Source of the DNA: RYN-417 sp043745485
Lineage (GTDB): Bacteria; Patescibacteriota; Saccharimonadia; Saccharimonadales; JACDBH01
Direction of reading: 5' to 3'
Assembly: GCA_043745485.1 (NCBI GenBank)
Contig: JAYTSU010000006.1
Location: 1 to 9,518, forward strand
Length of the DNA stretch: 9,518 nucleotides
The notes below the pieces were generated by a model. It made no database searches. It had not been told where the DNA came from and was given only the letters and a program-made list of their open reading frames with translations. The position numbers were made by a program, and so were the translations under genes. Positions 1 to 5,747 of this stretch are shown one piece after another; position 1 is the stretch's first letter; each line of letters begins with the position of its first letter.

Positions 1-2
1 AT

Positions 3-61
3 GGTAGGCTCCTTTCTGTTAGATGTAATGGTCTTAACAGTTTAGGACGCCTACCTTTTTT
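3..61 (+). terminator. Intrinsic terminator of a gene upstream of the window
   Basis: A long hairpin followed by a T run. The outer stem is GGTAGGC (3-9) with GCCTACC (49-55). It continues as TCCT (10-13) with AGGA (44-47) around a bulged C48, and then CTGTTA (16-21) with TAACAG (35-40). Six T residues follow at 56-61. This is the classical rho-independent layout on the plus strand, so a plus-strand gene probably ends just left of the window. Confidence 0.8.
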
Positions 62-124
62 AGTGCAACTTACGTTGCAAAGGTGGTGAATGAGTACGGT
101 TAACATCATAAATGTTGACGCTTG

Positions 125-133
125 TGGTATAAT
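125..133 (+). promoter_or_regulatory. Extended -10 promoter of tmRNA
   Basis: TGG then TATAAT: a perfect extended -10 element, TG at 125-126 and the consensus hexamer at 128-133. The predicted start is near 140, about 30 nt before the mature tmRNA 5' end. No good -35 lies at 16-18 bp, and the TTGACG at 115-120 is too close to serve. An AACAT/ATGTT inverted repeat (102-116) sits just upstream. Confidence 0.7.
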
Positions 134-169
134 ATAACATGACTCATCTGATGAGAGATGGGCTCGTAA

Positions 170-592
170 GGGGCTGTACGCTCGACGTTTGGACATTTAC
201 AAGTTGGTTTAGCAGGTCGCTTGCTCAGCGTCTGGCCTCGGTCAGTAATAGGGCAAAACATAATAAATGCAACAGCATCTATTCGTGGTATTTCTGATTC
301 ACTCGCAAGCGCTCTCAAAGGTGCTTTCGGCGTAAACCAGTTTGCTACAACAGCTTAAGTTTAATCACCTAAGCGGCCACTCGCCTGACATCTGAGTAAG
401 GCGTCTTTGGTCTCATATCACTCAGGTTGCTTACGTACCTTTACCTTAAGTACGTGCTAAGATTTAAGGTCGCTGCACATCGTTATTTTGGATATTTTGA
501 GACGGTGTGCCTAAGATTTTAAAATAGCCTATACCTGTAGAGCGCCAACGAGTAACCGGACGGACGCGGGATCAAACCCGCCAGCTCCACCA
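170..592 (+). ncRNA. ssrA: tmRNA (transfer-messenger RNA)
   Basis: This RNA rescues stalled ribosomes by acting first as an alanyl-tRNA mimic and then as an mRNA for a degradation tag. GGGGCUG (170-176) pairs with CAGCUCC (582-588) to form the 7-bp acceptor stem, followed by A589 and an encoded CCA (590-592). CUCGACG (181-187) matches the conserved D-loop region, and GGACGCGGG (562-570) is the usual 3' signature. The helix next to the acceptor domain is supported by three long-range pairings: CGTTTGG (186-192) with CCGGACG (556-562), GTTGG (203-207) with CCAAC (545-549), and CAGGT (213-217) with ACCTG (533-537). The length is 423 nt against 363 in Escherichia coli; the long tag frame accounts for nearly all the difference. 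The T stem GCGGG/CCCGC (566-570/577-581) encloses only six bases (AUCAAA) instead of the usual seven. Confidence 0.95.
269..358 (+). other. tmRNA tag-peptide reading frame
   Basis: Proposed frame from a resume codon GCA (269-271) to UAA (356-358), with a second in-frame UAA at 362-364. It encodes 29 residues beginning ATASIRGISD and ending NQFATTA. The resume codon is about 100 nt from the RNA 5' end, close to its place in E. coli (about 90). The stop lies in a small hairpin, GCTTA (353-357) with TAAGC (370-374), as the E. coli stop lies in helix 5. Most tags are 8-15 residues and end in Leu-Ala-Ala or similar, so both length and terminus are odd. A +1 alternative (from 267) would end at 333-335 with Leu-Ser-Ala but would need a non-alanine first codon. 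The third frame stops early without a terminal Ala. Confidence 0.6.
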
Positions 593-626
593 AAAAAGCT
601 TGAACAATTACGGTTCGAGCTTTTTT
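592..626 (+). terminator. tmRNA terminator, probably bidirectional
   Basis: AGCTTGAAC (597-605) pairs with GTTCGAGCT (613-621) with one G-U pair, followed by a T run to 626. The A tract at 592-597 gives the mirror-image T run on the minus strand, so the same hairpin probably also ends the minus-strand gene whose stop codon is at 666. Confidence 0.85.
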
Positions 627-665
627 AATGCAAAGTATCATTATACATAGCTGGAACCTTACCCA

Positions 666-1925
666 TTAATCACTTGCTGTCATCGAAATCTTTACGCGTG
701 TCTTTAAGATGTAGCTAATCATAGCAATAGCAGATATGAGTGTAAAAAAATGTAAGCGGCTGTACTGATCAATAAATACCACATCACTGAGTGCAGCAAC
801 TAGGATTACAGCAGTCATACGGTGACGTTTATATAAGACAAAAAGTGATGGCAATAACATGTATAAAACAATAGCATCTTGGGCGTACAGGTGGGGATTA
901 ATGACAGTTGACATAAATATGGCTGCTGAAAAGAATAAAGCCTCTTGTTTTACGTTTAATCTTTTCGCTGTTTTTAGAAAATAAAAGAACATAGCTAGGA
1001 GCCCGATAGACGATATGATATACAGCCCATTTACGAGCCCAGTGTGCCCATCCCCAATCAGCGAATCAAAGAATCCATTGAGGCCAGATGACATATTAAG
1101 CGCACCACGCCACGTGAGCTTGGCCGATGTATTCATATTAATGAAGTGATTACTAGTGGTGTTTATAAGCAACTTGATGTAGTCCACATAAACCCTAGCT
1201 CCCGTTACTGGCAGCGTTATTAACAGTATTGCCGTAGTTGATGCCAGCCAGCCTTTGAGTATCTGCCATTCACGTCTTACTATAAGTCCAGTTGCTGTGA
1301 ATATTCCAAATTGTGGCAAGATCCACAAAAGTACTAGACTGGCCCCGCTTAAGAATTTCTGTCGACGTTTAAAATATATAAATGATACACACGCGCTCAG
1401 TAATATGAGGATGGAGACCTGCCCTTCTATAAAGGTTTGGAACAACGGGAATGTAAAAAGTAACAGTGCAAGCGCAAGTATTTTTTGCTTTAGCTGGAGC
1501 GATCTGACGAGGTTCAAAATTATAAAAACGGTAAGGGCAATGCTTATGATGAGCCATAACAAACGCGCAACATTAATAGAAAAAAATGCCAGAGGTGCAA
1601 GAAGGACGGCCACAAACGGCGGGTTAAGAAAGGGCATGTAGCCCGTAGCGCCAACAGGATGAGGGATAATCTCACGTTGCAGTAGCGTAAGGTTCATCAT
1701 GTCATACAGGTGTGAGACATTGTGGTTTAATACTGTCTTGCCTGCTCCGTAAAAGGCCAAGAAATCATAATGCGTACCATAAAAATTATAGTTTGGAGTT
1801 GTGAGTTCTCTAAAAAGGCTAAAAAGCAGATAAGTACTGAGACCCAAAATTGCAGCGCATAGTAGATATAGTGCGGATTGCTTTAAAAATGTGTCTGGCT
1901 TGTTTAAGTGCAAGGCGCTTCGCAT
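666..1925 (-). CDS. GT87-family (DUF2029) polytopic membrane glycosyltransferase
   Basis: 419 residues with roughly ten hydrophobic segments, so an integral membrane protein. The pattern matches glycosyltransferase family 87 (GT-C fold), which uses polyprenyl-phosphate sugars, often polyprenyl-phosphomannose, to glycosylate lipids or glycans on the outer face of the membrane. Supporting motifs are HYDFLAFYGAGK (52-63) with an acidic residue D54 in the first extracytoplasmic loop, the PFLNPPFVAVLLAPLA stretch (98-113), IEGQVSILILL (166-176) and NPHLYAQDAIVL (343-354). The acceptor and sugar cannot be told from sequence. It stands alone, convergent with tmRNA. No SD precedes the ATG at 1925; a TATACT hexamer at 1936-1941 (minus) would start the transcript only about four bases upstream, so the mRNA may be essentially leaderless. 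The family call is fairly secure, the exact reaction is not. Confidence 0.8.
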   Translation of the reverse strand: MRSALHLNKPDTFLKQSALYLLCAAILGLSTYLLFSLFRELTTPNYNFYGTHYDFLAFYGAGKTVLNHNVSHLYDMMNLTLLQREIIPHPVGATGYMPFLNPPFVAVLLAPLAFFSINVARLLWLIISIALTVFIILNLVRSLQLKQKILALALLLFTFPLFQTFIEGQVSILILLSACVSFIYFKRRQKFLSGASLVLLWILPQFGIFTATGLIVRREWQILKGWLASTTAILLITLPVTGARVYVDYIKLLINTTSNHFINMNTSAKLTWRGALNMSSGLNGFFDSLIGDGHTGLVNGLYIISSIGLLAMFFYFLKTAKRLNVKQEALFFSAAIFMSTVINPHLYAQDAIVLYMLLPSLFVLYKRHRMTAVILVAALSDVVFIDQYSRLHFFTLISAIAMISYILKTRVKISMTASD

Positions 1926-2265
1926 GTCATGACGTAGTATATATGATTTACAAACCCCACTACATACTCAACTATTTGCTGTTATTTGCATATTATTTCT
2001 GCAAAAAAATGGCCTTAACAAACCCCCGTGTAAGGTTCCTTACAAATATCTTAAAGAAATCTGTAATAGTATAATGATTATCAGTTTTATTTATAGGCTG
2101 ATGATTATTACCTATAAGGCGGTTCGCATATTTGGCACTGAGGCTAATCATTTTGCCCAGTTCTCGTAAGCCAAAAATTATGTGAAGCGCCTTTTCTCTT
2201 TGACTGACGTTAACGCATTTATAAATATACCGACCACTGCCATAATTGTTTGCTATAGTTAAATA
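1926..2265. other. 340-bp divergent intergenic region without a convincing gene
   Basis: AT-rich spacer between divergent genes. It holds the putative GT87 promoter (minus, TATACT at 1936-1941) and the flavoreductase promoter (plus, 2251-2259). Visible structure: a 6-bp hairpin GTAAGG/CCTTAC (2030-2043); the octamer ATGATTAT repeated directly at 2074-2081 and 2101-2108; and an inverted repeat TTATAGG (2091-2097) with CCTATAA (2111-2117). A minus-strand open frame crosses the region (1993-2337) but begins inside the flavoreductase gene and has no SD. A shorter 52-residue version ending in a basic stretch is possible but unsupported. Confidence 0.5.
2251..2259 (+). promoter_or_regulatory. Extended -10 promoter of the flavoreductase gene
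   Basis: TGC then TATAGT: TG at 2251-2252, hexamer at 2254-2259. A start seven bases after the hexamer falls on 2266, the A of the initiation codon, so a leaderless mRNA is predicted. The best -35 candidate (CCGACC at 2230-2235, 18-bp spacer) is weak. Confidence 0.6.
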
Positions 2266-2838
2266 ATGAATGAGACAACTGAAGACAAAAAGCTTTTTAT
2301 AGTAGTACTTGCGGGGACAACACGCGTGCAAAGACAATCATTTAAGGCTGCGGAGTTTGTGGCCGAAGTAGGTAAGAGCTATCCAGAGCTAGAAATTCAG
2401 CTCGTAGACCCAAACGACTTTAACTTTCCTGGTGATGGTAATGACCCAGAGGGCAAGGACCCAAAGTATTCTGAACTCACTGCTAGAGCCGATGGATTTT
2501 TTATCATAACGCCAGAATATAATCACAGTTTCCCTGGGTCCTTGAAGCGGATGCTTGATAGTGAACTTGAGAATTATATTCATAAACCAGTTGCCATCGC
2601 TGGGGCTAGTAGTGGTGGTTGGGGAGGCGTGCGTGGTGTTGAGTCTTTGGTCCCCGTTGTACGTGAAATGGGGCTGATCGTAACGTTTACAAGCACATAT
2701 TTTCCCAGAGTCCAAGACGCTTTTGACGCACAAGGAAAGCCAGTCGACGAGCGTACCGAAGTTGGAGTCCGTAAGGCCTATGACGAGTTGATATGGATGA
2801 CTAAAGTGCTTAAGCATGGCCGCGACAACGTGAAGTAG
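2266..2838 (+). CDS. NAD(P)H-dependent FMN reductase family flavoprotein
   Basis: 190 residues with a flavodoxin-like fold of the FMN_red family (PF03358), whose members reduce FMN, quinones, azo compounds or chromate using NAD(P)H. Visible motifs are the phosphate-binding loop AGTTRVQRQS (16-25), the family hallmark TPEYNHSFPGSLKRMLD (82-98), and GASSGGWGGVRG (113-124), the second FMN-contacting loop. The length is typical and no signal peptide is present, so it is cytosolic. No SD precedes the ATG at 2266; the promoter position implies a leaderless transcript. The natural substrate is unknown. Proximity to thiol-redox genes suggests a detoxification or redox-balance role, which is inference. 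Confidence 0.88.
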   Translation: MNETTEDKKLFIVVLAGTTRVQRQSFKAAEFVAEVGKSYPELEIQLVDPNDFNFPGDGNDPEGKDPKYSELTARADGFFIITPEYNHSFPGSLKRMLDSELENYIHKPVAIAGASSGGWGGVRGVESLVPVVREMGLIVTFTSTYFPRVQDAFDAQGKPVDERTEVGVRKAYDELIWMTKVLKHGRDNVK

Positions 2839-2847
2839 TGATATAAT
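2839..2847 (+). promoter_or_regulatory. Extended -10 promoter of the small basic gene
   Basis: TGA then TATAAT, a perfect extended -10 (TG at 2839-2840, hexamer at 2842-2847), directly after the flavoreductase stop codon (2836-2838). The predicted start near 2854 gives a leader of about 19 nt containing the SD site. No -35 is recognisable. Confidence 0.65.
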
Positions 2848-2872
2848 TAATTAGTCTAAAGAGGAGTGGTAT

Positions 2873-2932
2873 ATGAGTGGTAAAGATCGCGGACGTAAAG
2901 AGATTAAAAAGCCAAAAAAGGCAAAAATCTAA
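2873..2932 (+). CDS. Lys-rich 19-residue small protein
   Basis: An open frame of 19 codons and stop, MSGKDRGRKEIKKPKKAKI, highly basic (9 Lys or Arg). It is supported by GAGGAG (2861-2866), a strong SD six bases before the ATG and one of the two best in this window, by its own perfect extended -10 promoter, and by a terminator beginning at its stop codon. It is therefore a complete small transcription unit. The pattern 'K-x-R-G-x-K-E-x-K-K-P-K-K' resembles short Lys-rich proteins I recall annotated as hypothetical in diverse bacteria, but I cannot confirm homology. No domain, membrane segment or cysteine is present. The charge suggests nucleic-acid or ribosome contact, which is speculation. 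Confidence 0.7.
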   Translation: MSGKDRGRKEIKKPKKAKI

Positions 2933-2968
2933 TTATAAAAGAGGCCAGATACGGCCTCTTTTATAATT
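2931..2968. terminator. Bidirectional intrinsic terminator with a 16-bp perfect stem
   Basis: AATTATAAAAGAGGCC (2931-2946) pairs perfectly with GGCCTCTTTTATAATT (2953-2968) around a 6-nt loop. A GC-rich top and A/T-rich base produce T runs on both strands. It overlaps the stop codon of the small plus-strand gene and lies 11 nt beyond the stop of the minus-strand glutaredoxin gene, so it serves both convergent units. Confidence 0.9.
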
Positions 2969-2979
2969 TCTAAGCGAGA

Positions 2980-3228
2980 CTATAAACCAAGCGCGGTTTT
3001 GAATTCTTTGACGTCGTAGCCTGCAATCTTGACTTGCTTCCCGTCATCCATGTCGATAACGGTAAATGGCACTCCTATTGCTCCGTCACTGACATCTAAG
3101 AGTGTCTGCATGCCACCCGGTTCTTTGTCAACCACATGGTGTACATAGGCGATGTTTTGTTTGTCGAACCACTGCATCAGACCCTTACAGGTCGTACAGG
3201 TGGAGGTTGAATAGATGGTTACGTTCAT
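2980..3228 (-). CDS. Glutaredoxin-like thiol-disulfide oxidoreductase
   Basis: 82 residues, the full length of a small glutaredoxin. The start MNVTIYSTSTCTTCKGL carries the redox motif C11-T-T-C14 after the first strand. G52-V53-P54 provides the cis-proline that positions substrate thiols, and the 'GYDVKEF' end matches the family's last helix. The active site is neither classical CPYC nor NrdH-type CVQC, so the electron donor (glutathione or thioredoxin reductase) cannot be predicted. It is cytosolic with no signal peptide. AAGGAGT stands before the ATG with the GGAG core five bases upstream, a good SD. It follows the DipZ-like gene by 21 bp on the same strand and is almost certainly cotranscribed. 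It may feed electrons to, or draw them from, the cytosolic face of that membrane protein (inference). Confidence 0.88.
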   Translation of the reverse strand: MNVTIYSTSTCTTCKGLMQWFDKQNIAYVHHVVDKEPGGMQTLLDVSDGAIGVPFTVIDMDDGKQVKIAGYDVKEFKTALGL

Positions 3229-3249
3229 AATTACTCCTTATAGTACTGT

Positions 3250-4980
3250 TTAGCTGCCAAATGTGAAAGCATTGAGGCTGACGCCATTTGGCACGTTTAT
3301 TGTTACGGTGCCCTCAGCAAAGCCAGGATGTGTCACAATCCGATACAGTCGTGATGTGGTTATAGTAAATTGGCTATCGACAATATCTTCACCCGGGCTA
3401 TCGGTGGTGCTGACTAGTTTGCCGTCAAGACTAACAGTGGCTTTTTGTGGGGTGTCGGAGCCGGCCACAAGATATACCTCTTTAGCGTTCGTGTGTATAG
3501 TCACTGTACTATTTCCCCTTGCTGTAATCAACAAGTCACCGACGTCCCATGTCCCACCTAGAGTCCACTGATTAAGATCAAGTTTCTTGGCTGGGTTAAA
3601 GGTCGATGTTGGTGCATCGCCTAAGTATGGATTGCCAACAAAATTGTTAGCGCGCTGTAAACCGAGGTATGTTTCGGGAGTCTGTAATGAACTGATTGGT
3701 ACATACACATCCCCATTGACGACGTTTTGGTTAGAAATTTTTGCACCCTTTTCCTGTAACAAGGCGCGTATGGCATCTTCTGACTCTTTATAGTTGCCTT
3801 CGCCATAATGAACGCGCCGTACTTTACCATTGGCATCTATCAAGTAGCCTGCTGGCCAATACTGATTGTGATAGGCGTTCCAGGTATCCAGATTGTTATC
3901 GAGCGCCACTGGATAAGTAATATGTTGATCTTTGACACCCTGCTGTACATTAGCCAAAACTTTTTCAAAGGAGAATTCCGGAGCGTGTACGCCAACTATA
4001 ACGAAGCCCTGATCTTTGTATGTTTCATACCACTTTTCTAGATATGGGTTGTTGCGTATGCAGTTAATGCAGGAGTAGGTCCAAAAATCTACGAGCACCA
4101 CCTTGCCTTTTAACTGGCCGAGAGTCAACGGGTCGCTATTTATCCATGCGTTAATGCCGCTAAATTCGGGTGCATCGTATGCTTGAGTATTTAGGTTGCC
4201 ATCTTTTGCTTTATGTTCTGACGTTGTTGGAATGAGTTTGGCACTCAACGAATCAAATTTTAGCGGCGTGTGTGCCGATACCCAGACTTGCACGCGCTTG
4301 TCATAGCCCGTAAAAATCAAAATACCGACGAGTATGAATATAATTGCTATAGAGCGCTGGAACCAGCCTTTCGGATCGGAAGCAAATTTAATCTTGCCAA
4401 TAACTTTTTGGCCGTAATAGCCAATGATAAGTAAAATTAAGCTGAGACCTAAGACATAGGAGATAATATAGGCAAAAGCTGTCCCAAAATTGGCGGGTAG
4501 TACCGTAGCTAAAATATAAGCATAAACGGGGCTGCAGCTACTAAACACTGGGCCTAAAGCTGCGCCGGTTATGATTGGGCCGGTAAGGCTATTCTTGTTT
4601 TTAAAGCCCTTGCTAAGCAGCTGCTGACTACGCTTTTCAAAACCAATTTTAGCCATTGCTGTAGCATAAAACAGCGGAAACAGCGTGAGAATGCCAAGCA
4701 CAATAATGATCGAACCAGAGAAATAGGTAAATGTTTTAGGGGGAATACTAATAAAAATTGTCGTAACTTTTAGGAGTAACGTAAAAAGTATCAGAGAAAT
4801 AGCTAAGGAGGCAGCTATAACGAGCGGACGCTTTTTGTTTGTTGTATTGCCACTCACTGATCCACCAATAATGATCGGAAGTAGTGGTAGCACGCACGGT
4901 GCAACTACGGTTAAAAGACCTGCTATAAATGCGCCGATTAATAAAAACATCGTACTCTTTTCTCGTCTTCGCTGGCGCAT
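3250..4980 (-). CDS. DipZ-like protein: CcdA/DsbD membrane domain fused to thioredoxin-like domain
   Basis: 576 residues in three parts. Residues 11-225 hold about six membrane helices of the CcdA/DsbD-beta type, with the hallmark VVAPCVLPLLP (C29) and a second cysteine in GPVFSSCSP (C149), the pair expected to shuttle electrons across the membrane. Residues 265-412 form a TlpA/ResA-type thioredoxin domain with W300-T-Y-S-C304-I-N-C307 and cis-Pro in WPAGYLID (P376), which should lie outside the cytoplasm. Residues 430-576 form a beta-rich end, beginning TPETYLG, as in the C-terminal domain of mycobacterial DipZ. Known relatives pass reducing power to extracytoplasmic disulfides or cytochrome c maturation. 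No cytochrome c gene is visible here, so a general disulfide role is likelier. The start is uncertain: the ATG at 4980 has no SD, while an internal ATG at 4950 (MFLLIGAF) follows GAAAAGAGTACG and gives the usual family N-terminus. Confidence 0.9.
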   Translation of the reverse strand: MRQRRREKSTMFLLIGAFIAGLLTVVAPCVLPLLPIIIGGSVSGNTTNKKRPLVIAASLAISLILFTLLLKVTTIFISIPPKTFTYFSGSIIIVLGILTLFPLFYATAMAKIGFEKRSQQLLSKGFKNKNSLTGPIITGAALGPVFSSCSPVYAYILATVLPANFGTAFAYIISYVLGLSLILLIIGYYGQKVIGKIKFASDPKGWFQRSIAIIFILVGILIFTGYDKRVQVWVSAHTPLKFDSLSAKLIPTTSEHKAKDGNLNTQAYDAPEFSGINAWINSDPLTLGQLKGKVVLVDFWTYSCINCIRNNPYLEKWYETYKDQGFVIVGVHAPEFSFEKVLANVQQGVKDQHITYPVALDNNLDTWNAYHNQYWPAGYLIDANGKVRRVHYGEGNYKESEDAIRALLQEKGAKISNQNVVNGDVYVPISSLQTPETYLGLQRANNFVGNPYLGDAPTSTFNPAKKLDLNQWTLGGTWDVGDLLITARGNSTVTIHTNAKEVYLVAGSDTPQKATVSLDGKLVSTTDSPGEDIVDSQFTITTSRLYRIVTHPGFAEGTVTINVPNGVSLNAFTFGS

Positions 4981-5033
4981 CAGGACTGTGAATAGTATGG
5001 ACGCCGCGAGAGATATTAATGTTTAGTTGACTT

Positions 5034-5049
5034 TACAATTTATATTGTA
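5034..5049. promoter_or_regulatory. Possible MarR/OhrR-like operator upstream of the DipZ-like gene
   Basis: TACAAT (5034-5039) and ATTGTA (5044-5049) form a perfect 6-bp inverted repeat around TTAT. The sequence TACAATTTATATTGTA resembles boxes bound by OhrR-type MarR regulators. It lies just downstream of the predicted start of the minus-strand redox operon, where a bound repressor would block transcription. This is a hypothesis from pattern alone. Confidence 0.4.
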
Positions 5050-5064
5050 CAACCACGTATGGTA

Positions 5065-5073
5065 TTTATACCA
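5065..5073 (-). promoter_or_regulatory. Probable extended -10 promoter of the DipZ-glutaredoxin operon
   Basis: On the minus strand, TGG followed by TATAAA (hexamer at 5065-5070). The predicted start is near 5058, giving a leader of 78 or 108 nt depending on the DipZ start. A second TATAAA on the same strand at 5039-5044 is a weaker alternative without the TG extension. Confidence 0.45.
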
Positions 5074-5217
5074 GCACAATTATTGGTAGGGGAGAAGGCA
5101 GTTGTAAACAAATGTTTTATCATCCCACTTATTTCGTCTGAGCTAGTGCGAAGCTAAGCAATTGTACTCATTTTTGACTGTATTTTAAGTATATAAATTT
5201 ATAACAAATAGAGCATA

Positions 5218-5249
5218 TATAATATTTACTTTACAAAGTAAATATTATA
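5218..5249. promoter_or_regulatory. Perfect 14-bp inverted repeat, likely MarR operator
   Basis: TATAATATTTACTT (5218-5231) and AAGTAAATATTATA (5236-5249) are exact reverse complements around TACA, a 32-bp palindrome. It ends 18 bp before the MarR start codon. TTTACA (5230-5235) inside it can serve as a -35 element, 15 bp from TATACT (5251-5256) or 17 bp from TACTAT (5253-5258). No T run follows, and the position suits autorepression better than termination. The predicted transcript start (about 5263-5265) leaves a leader of at most five bases before the ATG. Confidence 0.75.
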
Positions 5250-5267
5250 CTATACTATGGTGAGTAC

Positions 5268-5741
5268 ATGAACAAGCCAATAAATTTACAAAATATAACT
5301 ATCGACATGAGCACCATAACGACGTATGAGTCAGGCGTTGTACAATCTTCGGCCTACAGAGTTCTCAGCAAGCACGTAACAGAAATACTTAAGAAACACG
5401 ATGTTTCAATGATGCAGTGGTTTGTATTGGGTACTATCTACAGCGCCGGTACTGGAGGCATCCGCCTCACTGACCTCGCCAAAAAGGTAGATACGGGTTT
5501 GCCGTTCCTGACTAATCTTATAAACCTGTTAGAAACAAAAGGAATGGTTCACAGAGTTAGTAATCTTGATGATAGCCGCTCAAAGTTTGTAGTTGTTACG
5601 CCAGACTTTTCTCGAAAGTGCCGCACTATTGAAGCTGACCTCCGTGAAGGCATGCGCAAATCATTATACAAAGACATCCTGCCTGGCGACCTCGCGATCT
5701 ATGTTAAAGTGTTGTATCAACTAGCAGCTATAGATTCCTAA
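5268..5741 (+). CDS. MarR-family winged-helix transcriptional regulator
   Basis: 157 residues, the normal size. Helices at both ends would form the dimer interface. The winged helix-turn-helix occupies about 48-111: 'GIRLTDLAKKVDTGLPFLTN' (64-83) is the helix-turn-helix, 'LINLLETKGMVHR' (84-96) the linker helix, and 'NLDDSRSKFVVVTPD' (99-113) the wing with the D-x-R signature (D102, R104). Family members are dimers that bind palindromes and release them on binding small ligands or on cysteine oxidation. There is one cysteine (C118), not the N-terminal redox cysteine of OhrR, so direct peroxide sensing of the OhrR kind is not indicated. An operator-like palindrome overlaps its promoter, suggesting autoregulation. 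Divergence from the DipZ operon makes that operon a candidate target. A second ATG at codon 14 is possible. Confidence 0.88.
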   Translation: MNKPINLQNITIDMSTITTYESGVVQSSAYRVLSKHVTEILKKHDVSMMQWFVLGTIYSAGTGGIRLTDLAKKVDTGLPFLTNLINLLETKGMVHRVSNLDDSRSKFVVVTPDFSRKCRTIEADLREGMRKSLYKDILPGDLAIYVKVLYQLAAIDS

Positions 5742-5747
5742 AAAAAA

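Noticed and set aside
90..137. 15-codon plus-strand frame after a purine-rich stretch (AAAGGTGGTGA), reading into the tmRNA promoter
   Set aside because: It is very short, overlaps the -10 element, and no promoter would transcribe it; probably chance.
106..318. Minus-strand 70-codon open frame
   Set aside because: It lies almost entirely within tmRNA, whose structure explains the sequence.
541..592. Possible separate tRNA gene ending in CCA
   Set aside because: The T arm and CCA end belong to tmRNA; the 5' acceptor half is 400 nt upstream at 170-176 and no anticodon arm is present.
1255..1641. Plus-strand 128-codon open frame antisense to the GT87 gene
   Set aside because: The opposite strand encodes a coherent membrane protein with family motifs; this frame is a shadow with no recognisable features.
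1993..2337. Minus-strand 114-codon open frame in the intergenic gap
   Set aside because: It starts inside the flavoreductase gene, has no SD and an unfamiliar, Cys/Tyr-rich N-terminal composition; a shorter version cannot be excluded but has no positive support.
2389..2817. Minus-strand 142-codon open frame antisense to the flavoreductase gene
   Set aside because: It mirrors a clearly recognised FMN_red gene and shows no domain of its own.
5218..5249. Reading the palindrome as a transcription terminator of the minus-strand operon or as a transposon end
   Set aside because: There is no T run, it lies upstream of both divergent genes, and there is no transposase or target duplication; an operator fits better.
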